A DNA stretch of 64,000 bases from Citrifermentans bremense (lineage in GTDB: Bacteria > Desulfobacterota > Desulfuromonadia > Geobacterales > Geobacteraceae): NCBI RefSeq assembly GCF_014218275.1, contig NZ_AP023213.1, positions 2,334,001-2,398,000 on the forward strand, read 5' to 3'. The notes under the pieces were generated by a model. That model was not told the DNA's origin. It ran no database searches and saw only the letters and a program-made list of their open reading frames with translations. The position numbers and the translations under genes were made by a program. Numbering within the stretch: the first letter of the stretch is position 1; each line of letters opens with the position of its first letter. Shown here piece by piece: positions 44,468-53,173 of this stretch.

Positions 44468-45397
44468 TCAATTACCAAGCTTATTCTGCAGTTCCATTTG
44501 CCGGTTATGTTCCATCCTCTTGGCGGCCAGGTAGCTGCTCTTGTCGTTTTCCTTCAGCTGCTTAGGGTACCTCGCAGTGAGGTCGTACCAGCGGCTGATG
44601 CGCTGCTCGAAGCGCTGGCTCTCGGGGTACTTCAGGGTGTCGAGGTAGGTCTGCAGGGCCAGGTAGTAGCGCATGGTGTTGCGTTCCACAGCCCCCCTCA
44701 CCCCCTCGACCAAGTGCTGCTCCCCTCCCTTTTCCGTGACCTCGCTGAACCCGACCTTGCCGTGCCCCAAGGTGGAGAAATAACTGTTGATGGCAAGGCG
44801 CGCCATGGTCCCCTGGCTGTAGGTATAGCTGAAGTGCAAAAGCGTGCTGCCCGGACCCAGGGGGGAGGCCTGCAGCGCTATCCTGTGATCCTTGGTCCTG
44901 AAGGGCCCTTCCTCCGCCTCCAGTCTCACGTCAAGCCACCGCGGGGTCTGGGAGAGTACGGTGAAAGTGAATTTGAGCGGGAAAGCGTCTGAAGGGGGCT
45001 GGTAGTATTTCCTGCCGCTGTACAGAGTCACCTGCTGCGGCCGCGTGCTGGTCTTGAAGGTGCAGGCCTTGATGTTGAGATGAAGCGAGGTGATGTCGCA
45101 CCAGCTCGCCGGGGACTGCAGCGCCTCCCGTGCCAGCTCGAATGGGTGCGGGACCACGCCGAACATGTCGACACGGACCCTCCCTTCTGAGTCGGTGGAT
45201 TCCAGGTAGATGGGGGCACCGAACTGGTTTTTCTCCAGCTTGTCCCTTATCGAGGTGTATTTGGCTAAAAGGGCGCGTTCTGCATCGCTACCAGGATCTG
45301 CGGCGAAGCCGGCAGCGGAGGGGAATAATAGGGCCAGCCCAAGGAAACCGGCGACGATCCTCGTCGAGATGAACCTTACCATGGGTTCGCGTTTCAT
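44468..45397 (-). CDS. Exported protein of unknown function in the Att-like operon
   Basis: A 309-residue protein with a signal peptide (cleavage near AAGFA/ADPG). I do not recognise the family. It has a segment with a START or polyketide-cyclase-like look (LDVRLEAEEGPFRTKDHRIALQASPLGPGSTLLHFSYTYS) in its middle, and a basic C-terminus (KSSYLAAKRMEHNRQMELQN). GGAGGTG lies nine bases before the ATG at 45395-45397. It is the first gene of the operon with the ABC ATPase, permease and AttH-like protein, so it probably acts with them in the periplasm. A lipid-binding role is only a guess. Confidence 0.7.
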   Translation of the reverse strand: MKREPMVRFISTRIVAGFLGLALLFPSAAGFAADPGSDAERALLAKYTSIRDKLEKNQFGAPIYLESTDSEGRVRVDMFGVVPHPFELAREALQSPASWCDITSLHLNIKACTFKTSTRPQQVTLYSGRKYYQPPSDAFPLKFTFTVLSQTPRWLDVRLEAEEGPFRTKDHRIALQASPLGPGSTLLHFSYTYSQGTMARLAINSYFSTLGHGKVGFSEVTEKGGEQHLVEGVRGAVERNTMRYYLALQTYLDTLKYPESQRFEQRISRWYDLTARYPKQLKENDKSSYLAAKRMEHNRQMELQNKLGN

Positions 45398-45695
45398 ATG
45401 AAAACACCTCCGGGTCAGGCGTTGGGCCCCCTTTGCCGCTATCACCAGGCAACGCGTCCTTCGTGGTAACTACCGACCACATTGTCATCGTACCTGAGGC
45501 TTGGGTTTGGGAGCCAAGCAAGAGTATAGCGCCCGCGTTGCATCTGAACAGGGTTTCGAACAAGCGTCAGGAACCGGCCAGGGCGCATCCGGAGGATCGT
45601 GCTTCGGGGTAGCGGCCGGCAGAAGGCACTGCGATTTGGGTCAGGACAGGATTTAGGTGCGGCAGGTACGTGGATGTCGGCTCGGCCGGAACCCG
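45398..45695. other. Intergenic region
   Basis: Almost 300 bases between the Att-like operon and the AI-2E family gene. It must carry the Att-like operon promoter. I find no repeat, small gene or RNA motif that I can support. Confidence 0.45.
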
Positions 45696-46760
45696 TCAGG
45701 GGACGTCGTTGTATTCCGTGTCTCCAGCTTCGCCTACCGCGTCATCCCACGTGCTGAACAGTATGGCGAAGATCACCGGTCCGATGATAAGCCCCAAAAT
45801 CCCCATCATCACGACGCCGCAAAGGGCGCCGACGACAACCGCCAGTACCGAGATATCGCTGGCGGCGCCGATGGCCAGCGGGCGTATGGCGTTGTCCGAG
45901 AAGCCGACGAAAAAAACGCACCAAAGGGCCAGCAAAACCGCGGTGAGGTAGGAGCCGTTGAGCGCGATCAGGGCCACCATCGGGACCCAGACGATGGCGG
46001 TGCCGACTACCGGTATCAGGGCGGCTATGGCGGTGAGCGCGGCGAAGAAGATCGGCGCCGGGACTCCCGCTACCCAGTACCCCAGGCCGGCGATCACGCC
46101 CTGGGTGCAGCAGGTAAGTATGGTGCCGACGGCAACGGCCGTGGTTATGGAGCGGATCTGGGTGGCGTAGTGCTGGGCCCTGCGCGGGTTGGGGGCGAGT
46201 TTCCCGATGCAGAGGGAAACGGCGCGCTCCCCGTCGCGGTAGATGAAGAAGAGCAGGAACAGGGCCACTATCAGGGTGAAGATGAAGTCGAAGAGGTTGC
46301 GCACCATGTTGGTGGCGGCGTTGAGGATCACGGACGAACCGCTGGAGGCTATCTTGCCGCCGATGTTGGCGAGGTCGATGCCGAAGCGCTGGATCAGCGC
46401 CATGACCCGGTCGTAAAAAGGTAGCTGGCTCAGGGCGCCGGAACTGGTCCTGGTGAGATCCTGGGCCATCTGCTCGAGTTGCCGGTACCATTCCGGCGCG
46501 TTGACGGCGGCGGTGATCACGAGCCCGGCCGCCGGAAGCACCAGGCAGACGGCGACCGCAAGGAGCATGAGACCGGAGGCGCGCCCTGGGCGGTCGGGGT
46601 GCCGTTTCAGGATGCGCTGGTAATGCGGCATGGTGGCGATGCCGATGATGAGCGCCCAGGCCAGCGGCTTCAGTATGGGAACGGCGAAAAGGACCAGCGC
46701 CGCTATCGCTGCGACGGTGAAAAAGGCTGCGACGACGCTGAGGTAGAGTTTTTTATCCAT
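45696..46760 (-). CDS. AI-2E/PerM family membrane protein
   Basis: A 354-residue membrane protein with about seven to eight helices. The PerM family pattern is visible: LKPLAWALIIGIATMPHYQRILKR near 45, the long central helix FDFIFTLIVALFLLFFIYRDGE near 150, GVIAGLGYWVAGVPAPIFFAALTAIAALIPVVGTAIVWVP near 220, and VVVGALCGVVMMGILGLIIGPV near 320. Some members export the signal AI-2, others are sodium/proton antiporters; the activity of this one is unknown. GGGGGAGACT precedes the ATG at 46758-46760. Confidence 0.88.
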   Translation of the reverse strand: MDKKLYLSVVAAFFTVAAIAALVLFAVPILKPLAWALIIGIATMPHYQRILKRHPDRPGRASGLMLLAVAVCLVLPAAGLVITAAVNAPEWYRQLEQMAQDLTRTSSGALSQLPFYDRVMALIQRFGIDLANIGGKIASSGSSVILNAATNMVRNLFDFIFTLIVALFLLFFIYRDGERAVSLCIGKLAPNPRRAQHYATQIRSITTAVAVGTILTCCTQGVIAGLGYWVAGVPAPIFFAALTAIAALIPVVGTAIVWVPMVALIALNGSYLTAVLLALWCVFFVGFSDNAIRPLAIGAASDISVLAVVVGALCGVVMMGILGLIIGPVIFAILFSTWDDAVGEAGDTEYNDVP

Positions 46761-46888
46761 AGTCTCCCCCTGTAGCTGGAATGGCAAAGGATATCAGGAT
46801 TGCCGCGGATGGCACGGGAAGTACCTGGTAGTAGCGCGAAAAAACTGACAAGGCAGGCGGCATTGCCGCACTGCCGGTGAGGTGGCCT

Positions 46889-47167
46889 TTAGCGAGGGGT
46901 CTCGATCTTGCGTCCCTTCTCGGGGGCGGCAGGGCGCTGTACCCCTTCAGGCTGCACGGACTGCTCGGTCTGGAACGGCTGACGGTTGTTGCGTTCGTTT
47001 TGAAGCGCCGGTGCCTCCTCCACCACCTTCCAATCCTTTCCCACCGGTGCGGAAAGTTCCTTCGGCTGGGCCACTTGTGGAGCGGACGGGTCGTGTGTCT
47101 GGTAAAGGGCGCAGCCGCTGGTAAATGAAAGGCAGGCGACAAGTATTGCTGGACCGGCGTATTTCAT
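46889..47167 (-). CDS. Small lipoprotein with Pro/Gln-rich tail
   Basis: A 92-residue lipoprotein with a signal ending LSFTSGC (lipobox, Cys near 19). The mature part is hydrophilic, rich in Gln, Pro and Glu, and probably disordered. GAGGAG is about nine bases before the ATG at 47165-47167; a longer frame has no site. No family is recognised. Confidence 0.65.
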   Translation of the reverse strand: MKYAGPAILVACLSFTSGCALYQTHDPSAPQVAQPKELSAPVGKDWKVVEEAPALQNERNNRQPFQTEQSVQPEGVQRPAAPEKGRKIETPR

Positions 47168-47331
47168 GACTCTTTTCTCCTCAGGCTTGGTCGCACCGAA
47201 AACTCTTTCCACTGGCAGGTGCAACTCTTCTTGATGACAACTGGTTTTAAGCATAGCAAGATATTTGAACAATTGACAGTTTCGAGTTTTAAAATACTGC
47301 TGCCGCCACCTGTTTATTCCAGTTATGACAG

Positions 47332-48027
47332 TTAAAGACCTTTGAAATCGGCAAGTGGGAGCACTTGCAGGCCGGTTAAATCAGGCCTCAGTATCGACTC
47401 TTCCACCGGCGCATTCAGCTGCGGCTCGTCGAAGACGATGCGCACCTTCGCGCCGTAGCGGTTCTGCACCTCTACCGATGTCGGGAAAGCCACCCCTTCG
47501 ACCCCCTGGTACTCCCGGTAGAAGACCTGCTCACCCTCGCTGGACACCTTGCGCTCAACAAGGCCGTCTTGGTCGAAATGGTAGCGGACGCCCGAGATCT
47601 GCACCGTTTCGCCAGGGTTCGGCGCGGGGACCGGGAAAGGGACCGGCGCCATCACCCACTTGAGGAGTTCCACGCTCTTCAGGATGCTGTTCTCCGGGAG
47701 CTCAGAGACGAGCCCTGTATAGGCCAAGCGGCGGTCGGGGAGTATGCAGGTGAAGCGGTCGTTTTCGCTGAAGGCTTCCAGGACGGTCTGGCCGAAGGGG
47801 GTGAGCAGCGCCAGGTGAAAGAGCGACGGTGCCTGGTAGATCAGGTACCCGCGCCCGCCTGTGCTCTGCGCTCCGGCGCTGACGGTGATGGATATCGAGG
47901 ACTGGACCGTCTGCACCGTGCGCCCCGGGACAAGTCCGGTGAGCGGTTTCGGGGCCGTGGCGCAGCCGGAAAGAAGCGCCGTGAGCAACAGGAGGCAAAT
48001 CAACAATTTTCGAAGGGAGAAGGACAC
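47332..48027 (-). CDS. LolB-like outer-membrane lipoprotein
   Basis: A 231-residue lipoprotein with a lipobox LTALLSGCAT (Cys near 22). The open-barrel pattern of LolB and related lipoprotein-binding proteins is suggested by GRGYLIYQAPSLFHLALLTPFGQTVLEAF and VRYHFDQDGLVERKVSSEGEQVFYREYQ. It starts with GTG after GAGG, 27 bases after the MFS gene stop. I infer that it receives or carries a lipid or lipoprotein at the outer membrane. It is not certain that it is the LolB of this organism. Confidence 0.75.
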   Translation of the reverse strand: MSFSLRKLLICLLLLTALLSGCATAPKPLTGLVPGRTVQTVQSSISITVSAGAQSTGGRGYLIYQAPSLFHLALLTPFGQTVLEAFSENDRFTCILPDRRLAYTGLVSELPENSILKSVELLKWVMAPVPFPVPAPNPGETVQISGVRYHFDQDGLVERKVSSEGEQVFYREYQGVEGVAFPTSVEVQNRYGAKVRIVFDEPQLNAPVEESILRPDLTGLQVLPLADFKGL

Positions 48028-48054
48028 GCGTACCTCGCTAAAATGTAATGGTTT

Positions 48055-49296
48055 TCAGGGCTCGGCCTGAGCCATGTCGTGCGCCACGTACCTGCCGCAG
48101 ACGAAGCAGAAAACCCCGGCAAGGGCCATCACCAGCGGCGTGGAGAGAAGCGCCGACCTAAGCCCCCACTGGTCGGAAAGCCACCCCAGCATGGACGGGG
48201 AGACGGCATCACCGAGGGCGTGGATGAAGAAGATGTTGACCGCGAAGGCCATGGCGCGCACCGAGGGGCGCGTCACGTTGATGATCACCGTGTTGAGCGG
48301 GCCGGTGTTCAGGAAAAGGAAAAACTCGGCGATGAAGATGGCGGCCATGCAGACGGGGAGCGCGGGCGCCATGATGGCCCAGGCGGCGAAGGGGGCGCCG
48401 ATGAAGAACCCCCATCCTGAGACAAGGAGGTACCCCTTGGGGCTCTTTTTCTGCCAGCGGTCGCCGAGCCACCCCCCGGCGAGAGTCCCGAGGATCCCCG
48501 CCAGCACAGTGGTGGCACCGAAGAGCGTGTTGGCCTTCTCGACGTCCAGGGCATGGGCTCGGAACAGGAAGGTCGGGATCCACTGCGCCAGCCCTCCTAT
48601 GGCGAAGGTCATGGCGGCCATGGCGAGGGTGTTGGTGACGAAGGCGCGGTTTCGGAAAAGCTGGAGGTAGGCCGCGATCCCCTTCTCCTTAGCGACCTCC
48701 TCGGCAGCCGGTTCCCCGCCGCGCTCCGGGGTGCGCAGAAAACAAAGCGGCAGCGCCAGGAGCATGCCCGGCAGGCCGACCATGAGGAAGGCGGCATGCC
48801 ACCCGAACCGGTGCCCCAGGACGCCTCCCAGGAGGTATCCCATGGCGCTCCCGACCGGGATCGCCACGTAGAACCAGGAAAGGATCCGGCCGCGCTGATC
48901 CTTGGGGAAAAAGTCGGCGATGAGGCCTGGCGAGACGGTCCCGAAGCTCGCCTCCCCTACCCCGACTGTTGCCCGCGCAGCCAAAAGGGTGCGGTAGCCG
49001 GGCGCGAAGCCGGCAAGGACTGTGGCGAGGCTCCAGACCACTACGCCTGATGAGGCGAGCTTGACCCGGTCCCAGTGGTCCCCCAGCCAGCCGAAGACCG
49101 GGGCGATCACCATGTAGCTCAGCATGAAGGCGCTCCCCAAAAGTCCCAGTTCGGTGTCGCTGATGTTGAAGTCGGCCTTGATCAGGGGGAATACCGCGAA
49201 GAGGACCTGCCGGTCGATGTAGTTCAGCAGGTTCACGGCCAGGAGCAGCCCCAGCGCGTATCTTCGGTAGGTAAGAGAGATCTGTTCTGCCTGCAT
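48055..49296 (-). CDS. Spinster-type MFS transporter
   Basis: A 413-residue permease with twelve helices. The Spinster (Spns) signatures are clear: LLNYIDRQVLFAVFPLIKADF near 20, FMLSYMVIAPVFGWLGDHWDR near 57, RATVGVGEASFGTVSPGLIADFF near 108, and FYVAIPVGSAMGY near 141. Spns proteins carry lysophospholipids and sphingosine phosphate in animals; bacterial members are little studied. It sits between the acyl-CoA synthetase/acyltransferase fusion upstream (67-base gap) and the LolB-like lipoprotein downstream. Lysophospholipid transport is thus an attractive inference. Confidence 0.88.
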   Translation of the reverse strand: MQAEQISLTYRRYALGLLLAVNLLNYIDRQVLFAVFPLIKADFNISDTELGLLGSAFMLSYMVIAPVFGWLGDHWDRVKLASSGVVVWSLATVLAGFAPGYRTLLAARATVGVGEASFGTVSPGLIADFFPKDQRGRILSWFYVAIPVGSAMGYLLGGVLGHRFGWHAAFLMVGLPGMLLALPLCFLRTPERGGEPAAEEVAKEKGIAAYLQLFRNRAFVTNTLAMAAMTFAIGGLAQWIPTFLFRAHALDVEKANTLFGATTVLAGILGTLAGGWLGDRWQKKSPKGYLLVSGWGFFIGAPFAAWAIMAPALPVCMAAIFIAEFFLFLNTGPLNTVIINVTRPSVRAMAFAVNIFFIHALGDAVSPSMLGWLSDQWGLRSALLSTPLVMALAGVFCFVCGRYVAHDMAQAEP

Positions 49297-49363
49297 CCGA
49301 TAACATCCTCCATAACTTCAACGGCTTCCATAACATCCGGGTGTGCCCCGGCTGGCGGGATTT

Positions 49364-51841
49364 CTAGAGCGCGGCCACGGCCTCGTGCGCCTTCCTGACG
49401 ATCTCGGCGGGCTCCTCGAAGCGGAACTGCAGCGGCTCGCCGAAGGTGACGCTCACCCTCCCCCGCCGAGGCAGCCCCACCCGGTCCGGCGGCAGGATCT
49501 GGTCGGTGCCGCTGATCTTGACCGGCACCACCGGGACCCCAAGTTCCTTGACGATGACACCCAGCCCCGCCTGGAAGTCGTGCAGCTTCGCGTCACGCGA
49601 GTGCTCCCCTTCCGGGAAGATCAGGGTGTTGAGACCGTTGTCCGCAAGCTTTCCCATGAAGCGCACGGCGCCGCTGAACCCGCTGGTCTGCGGCAGCGGG
49701 AACAGGTTGAGGAACAGGGTGCCGTACTCGTAGGTCAAAAGCTTCCACAGGCGGACCATGCCGCGGTCGGGGCCGAAGAAGAACTCCTCATAGGCGGCGG
49801 TGGCGGTGCGGTAGCGGATTCTCCTTGGGAGCGAGAACATCAGCGACGGCTGGTCGAAGTACCCCAGGTGGTTCGAGACGAAGACGACCGGCCCCTGCAC
49901 CGCTTCCAGGCGCTCCGCGCCGCGCACCTCCAGCGTCGCGAAGAGACGGTACAAAGGGTAGTTCAAAAGAGCGTCGGCAGCCATGCGCAGGGCGCGCACC
50001 GCCGGCGTGTTGGTCCAGAACCGGTAATGGCCTCGGTGCCCGGCCTTCTCGCGCCGGGAGATGATGCGGCGCAGGTCGGCCACCTTGGTCTGCGGACCGA
50101 TCTGGGAATCCTCGATGTCCATCCGGTATTCCTGCTCCAGGTAGTTGACCAGTTCCAAGCGCCCTATCGAGGTGAGGCCTAGGTCGGCCACGAGGAACGA
50201 CTCTTCCTTTATCTCGGCAGCTGCAGTTCCGGTCACCTTGGCCAGGAGATTTATGAGGTGATCCTTCCCCGGCCCGGATGCGTCGGTGGCTGCCCCCTTT
50301 TTCACGTGCTCCTTCACCTGGAATTTCTTGACCTTGAGCGTCGTGGTCTTCGGGAACTCCGGTTCGTCCCAGAGCGTGTAGCCGGTTATCTGGTGCATGG
50401 CGTCCAGCTGGGCGTTCGCCCGCGAGAGGATCTCCTCTGGCCTTGGTGCCTGCTCGTCCAGCAGCAGTACCGCGTGCACCTCCTCGCCCGCCCCCCGGTC
50501 CAGCCCGATGACGCAGGACTCCTTAACCCCTGTCACCTTGTTGAGCACAGCCTCCAGTTCGTCCGGGTAGACGTTCACGCCGCCGCCGGTGACGATGAGC
50601 TCCTTCTCGCGCCCCTTGATGCTGAGCCAGCCGTCCGGAGCTATCTCCCCCAGGTCCCCGGTCTTGAACCACCCCTCGGCGTTGAACGCGCCCCGGGTCG
50701 CCTCCTCGTTTTGGTAGTAGCCCGGAAAGACGTTGTCGCCGCGCACCACCACCTCTTTTCCGTCAAGCCTCAGCTCCACTCCGGGAAGCGGCGGCCCCAC
50801 CGAACCCGCCACCTGCCGCTCCACTGTGTTGACGCAGAGAACGGGGGAGCACTCGGTAAGGCCGTACCCTTCGAGGACGGTGAACCCCATGGAGTCCCAG
50901 AAGCGGAAGACGTCGGGGTCGAGCGGCGCGCCGCCTGATACGAAGACGGTGAAGTTTTTGCCGAACTTTCGCTGCACCGGGAAGAAGAGCTTGGCCCGCT
51001 GCGGCTTGGAGAGACCCTGCGCGACCCCGGTGAGCGAGGCGAAGACCTTGCCCAGACCCTTTTCCGCCAGCTCGCGCTCGATCGTGCTCTTCAAAAGCTG
51101 CATCAGGCGCGGCACGGACATGATGACGTAGATGTCCTCCTCGCTCAAAGCCTCCATGATGGCCGAGGGCTTCAAGGTGCGGGGGTAGACCACGGCGGCC
51201 CCCTGGTAAAGCGGCGTGAAGAAGCCTCCCATCTGCTCGAACATGTGCGACAGCGGCAATAGCGACAGGAAGGTGAACTCCGGTGTGATGATCGGGACCT
51301 GCTCGTTGATCTGCTTGATGTTCGCGACCAGGTTCTTGTGGGTGAGGATCACACCCTTCGGGTTGCCGGTGGTGCCGGAGGTATAGATGAGCTGCGCCAT
51401 GTCGTCCGGGGCGGGAGCGGCGGTGTCCGCAATCGGCTCAACCCCCTCCAGGAGGTACTGCAGGTCCTCGAGCAAGAGGCTCGGACCCTCGTCGATCCTC
51501 TCCGGCTTGAACCGGCTCTGCAGCACGATGCGGGCCTGGGTCAACTGGCGGATCGAGTCGGCCCGCCCGCGCTCCGACATGAAATCCACCGGAACCGCCA
51601 CGGCGCCGCGCATGATGATCCCCCAGTAGGCGACCGCCCACCAGGAAGAGTTCGGCCCCCAGAGGAGCACCCGGTCTCCTGGGGCGACGCCCTGCCGGGC
51701 CAGAAGCGATGCCATCCTGAGGGAGAGGTCGTACAGTTCGCGATAGGAAACCGGCAGGCGCCTGACGCCGGTCCGGTTGACCAGGGCGACTTTGTCGCCG
51801 CGCTTGGCGAAGCTATGGAATAAATCAACCAGTGTCTGCAT
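49364..51841 (-). CDS. Acyl-CoA/ACP synthetase - acyl carrier protein - acyltransferase fusion
   Basis: An 825-residue three-part enzyme. Residues 1-500 are an AMP-forming fatty-acid ligase (LIYTSGTTGNPKGVILTHKN near 150, GYGLTECSPVL near 320, GWFKTGDLGEI near 390, KGREKELIVTGGGVNVYPDE near 408). Residues about 540-615 are an acyl carrier domain with a phosphopantetheine Ser in DLGLTSIGRLEL. From about 640 comes a PlsC-type acyltransferase with NHLGYFD (HX4D) and FPEGEHS. It could activate a fatty acid, load it on its own carrier, and acylate a lysolipid. E. coli Aas does a similar job with a different domain order. GGGAGC precedes the ATG. Confidence 0.9.
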   Translation of the reverse strand: MQTLVDLFHSFAKRGDKVALVNRTGVRRLPVSYRELYDLSLRMASLLARQGVAPGDRVLLWGPNSSWWAVAYWGIIMRGAVAVPVDFMSERGRADSIRQLTQARIVLQSRFKPERIDEGPSLLLEDLQYLLEGVEPIADTAAPAPDDMAQLIYTSGTTGNPKGVILTHKNLVANIKQINEQVPIITPEFTFLSLLPLSHMFEQMGGFFTPLYQGAAVVYPRTLKPSAIMEALSEEDIYVIMSVPRLMQLLKSTIERELAEKGLGKVFASLTGVAQGLSKPQRAKLFFPVQRKFGKNFTVFVSGGAPLDPDVFRFWDSMGFTVLEGYGLTECSPVLCVNTVERQVAGSVGPPLPGVELRLDGKEVVVRGDNVFPGYYQNEEATRGAFNAEGWFKTGDLGEIAPDGWLSIKGREKELIVTGGGVNVYPDELEAVLNKVTGVKESCVIGLDRGAGEEVHAVLLLDEQAPRPEEILSRANAQLDAMHQITGYTLWDEPEFPKTTTLKVKKFQVKEHVKKGAATDASGPGKDHLINLLAKVTGTAAAEIKEESFLVADLGLTSIGRLELVNYLEQEYRMDIEDSQIGPQTKVADLRRIISRREKAGHRGHYRFWTNTPAVRALRMAADALLNYPLYRLFATLEVRGAERLEAVQGPVVFVSNHLGYFDQPSLMFSLPRRIRYRTATAAYEEFFFGPDRGMVRLWKLLTYEYGTLFLNLFPLPQTSGFSGAVRFMGKLADNGLNTLIFPEGEHSRDAKLHDFQAGLGVIVKELGVPVVPVKISGTDQILPPDRVGLPRRGRVSVTFGEPLQFRFEEPAEIVRKAHEAVAAL

Positions 51842-52017
51842 GGGATGCTCCCTATATCGATATTCGACCGGTCACTGGGGACACTATCTTGTGGAAGCAG
51901 CAATGGACAAGGCAGGCAAAATACTCCGTGACGCTCTCAAATCCTCGCTGTTCACGATGCAGCATTGTCACATGATCGGGGAGCTTTGGCAACCGGTTGC
52001 CCGTGGATGCTGAAAAT

Positions 52018-52047
52018 AAAAAAACCGCCCCTTTTGAGGACGGCTTT
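52018..52047 (-). terminator. Terminator of the mucR-like gene
   Basis: On the minus strand CCGTCCT pairs with GGGGCGG around CAAAA, followed by TTTTTTT. It lies 23 bases after the mucR stop, and separates that gene from the synthetase fusion gene. Confidence 0.85.
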
Positions 52048-52069
52048 TCTTATTGGTGGACCTGTATGA

Positions 52070-52582
52070 TCAGGCTGTCTTGGCCTTGGCGCCGGCTTCC
52101 TTGGGAGGCTTAGGGGCCTTGGCTGGTTTTGCCGGCTTGACCGGAGCGGTCTTCTTCGCCTCGATGTTGGCCATGCGCACCCCGCGCGCCTTGGCAAGGT
52201 TGTCTGCCAGCCCGCGGTCCAGCGCCATCTTTCGCCTGGCGTCGGAATAGTTCTTCGCGGCGAGCGGCTGTTTCCCGGGTATTGAGAACTGTTTCTTGTA
52301 CTCGCCCGGTTTCATGCCGTGCGCGGTGTTCAAGTGCCTTGCCAGGGTCTTGAAACCGCCCTTGCCGCAGAGCATGCAAACTACCTCGCCCTTCCTGAAG
52401 GCCTCTTTTACCGTCAAAGATGTCTTCGTTTCCTCTGATCCCTCTAAAGGCTCACCTGCTTCAAGGTTCTTGAGAGCAGTGTGAACTTTGCCGATCTCGA
52501 ATATAAGCTGATCTGAGGTCATCGGAGTGCTTGACGCATGCGACGCTACAATCTGAGCTGCGATCTCTACCAAGGTTGCCAT
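52070..52582 (-). CDS. MucR/Ros-type zinc-finger transcriptional regulator
   Basis: A 170-residue protein of the Ros/MucR family. The single zinc finger is CMLCGKGGFKTLARHLNTAHGM near residue 82, followed by the DNA-binding part GEYKKQFSIPG and MALDRGLADNLAKARG. The N-terminal helix EIAAQIVASHASSTPMTSDQL is also typical. The tail from about 142 is Ala/Lys/Pro-rich, like a histone H1 tail. The ATG at 52580-52582 has GGAGGG eight bases upstream. Alphaproteobacterial MucR proteins silence genes at AT-rich sites; this one stands alone before a strong terminator. Its targets are unknown. Confidence 0.9.
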   Translation of the reverse strand: MATLVEIAAQIVASHASSTPMTSDQLIFEIGKVHTALKNLEAGEPLEGSEETKTSLTVKEAFRKGEVVCMLCGKGGFKTLARHLNTAHGMKPGEYKKQFSIPGKQPLAAKNYSDARRKMALDRGLADNLAKARGVRMANIEAKKTAPVKPAKPAKAPKPPKEAGAKAKTA

Positions 52583-52998
52583 TGATTGTCCCTCCATAGA
52601 ACATTATCTGCCTTGCCATAGTATTGGCAGGTAATTCCGCTTTGTCAATGAGGGTATTTGCTAAAAGTATCATTCATTGTCAATAGGAGTGGGTTTTATG
52701 TCAATGATTGGCTGGCTGAAGTCTCGAATGCGGCCTCAGGATTAAGTGTAAGAGACGAGGTACAGTCACGACGACTGCAAAACCTCAGAGCTAAAGTTGC
52801 CGGCTTAGCACCCGAATATATGAACAAGGCTGCTGCCTCCCATACCCTACTTGGTAACGGCAACTCCGGCAGCGGACATCAGCAAAAAAACCTATCCAAC
52901 CCGTCAAGTTTACCGTTGACAGAAGTGCAGCGATTCAGTATTAATATGAACATTAAAAAGGAGCGGACGCTCCTGGACAAACAACTCAATAGCACTAA
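52583..52998. other. Upstream region of mucR-like gene and met genes
   Basis: About 416 bases, AT-richer than nearby genes. It should hold divergent promoters. A 15-codon reading frame starts at 52698 (MSMIGWLKSRMRPQD) with AGGAG about eight bases upstream, which may be chance. No larger gene is convincing. Confidence 0.45.
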
Positions 52999-53099
52999 CT
53001 TATCACGAGCGACCGAGGGACTGGCCCCATGACGTCGCGGCAACCTCCCGCAAGGGAAGGTGCCAAATCCAGCGGAGCGGCGACGCTCCGGAAGATAAG
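52999..53099 (+). ncRNA. SAM-I riboswitch aptamer (S box)
   Basis: The classic S-box elements are in order: P1 strand CTTATC, GAGGGACTGGCCC, ATGACG, GCGGCAACC, the short hairpin CTCCCGCAAGGGAAGG, GGTGCCAAATCC, the AGCGGAGC...GCTCCG hairpin, and GATAAG closing P1. The aptamer binds S-adenosylmethionine. It precedes a terminator and two PLP enzyme genes for sulfur amino acids, so high SAM should shut them off. Confidence 0.95.
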
Positions 53100-53119
53100 G
53101 AAGCGCGGACCTACTATAG

Positions 53120-53155
53120 AAAAGTCCCCTTCCGACCCCGGAAGGGGACTTTTTC
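53120..53155 (+). terminator. Riboswitch-controlled terminator
   Basis: AAAAGTCCCCTTCC pairs with GGAAGGGGACTTTTT around GACCCC, a 14-pair perfect stem followed by T. It lies between the SAM-I aptamer and the first PLP gene. I do not see an obvious anti-terminator but one would be expected to use the 3' part of P1 (53094-53118). Confidence 0.85.
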
Positions 53156-53173
53156 CTATTGGAGGCAGAAAAA

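Noticed and set aside
47332..48027. Identity as the LolB of the Lol pathway
   Set aside because: The fold pattern is similar, but context is an MFS and acyltransferase operon. I keep the looser label LolB-like.
52658..53032. Plus-strand frame of 124 codons ahead of the PLP genes
   Set aside because: It runs into the SAM-I aptamer, has no good ribosome binding site at its start, and no recognisable domain.
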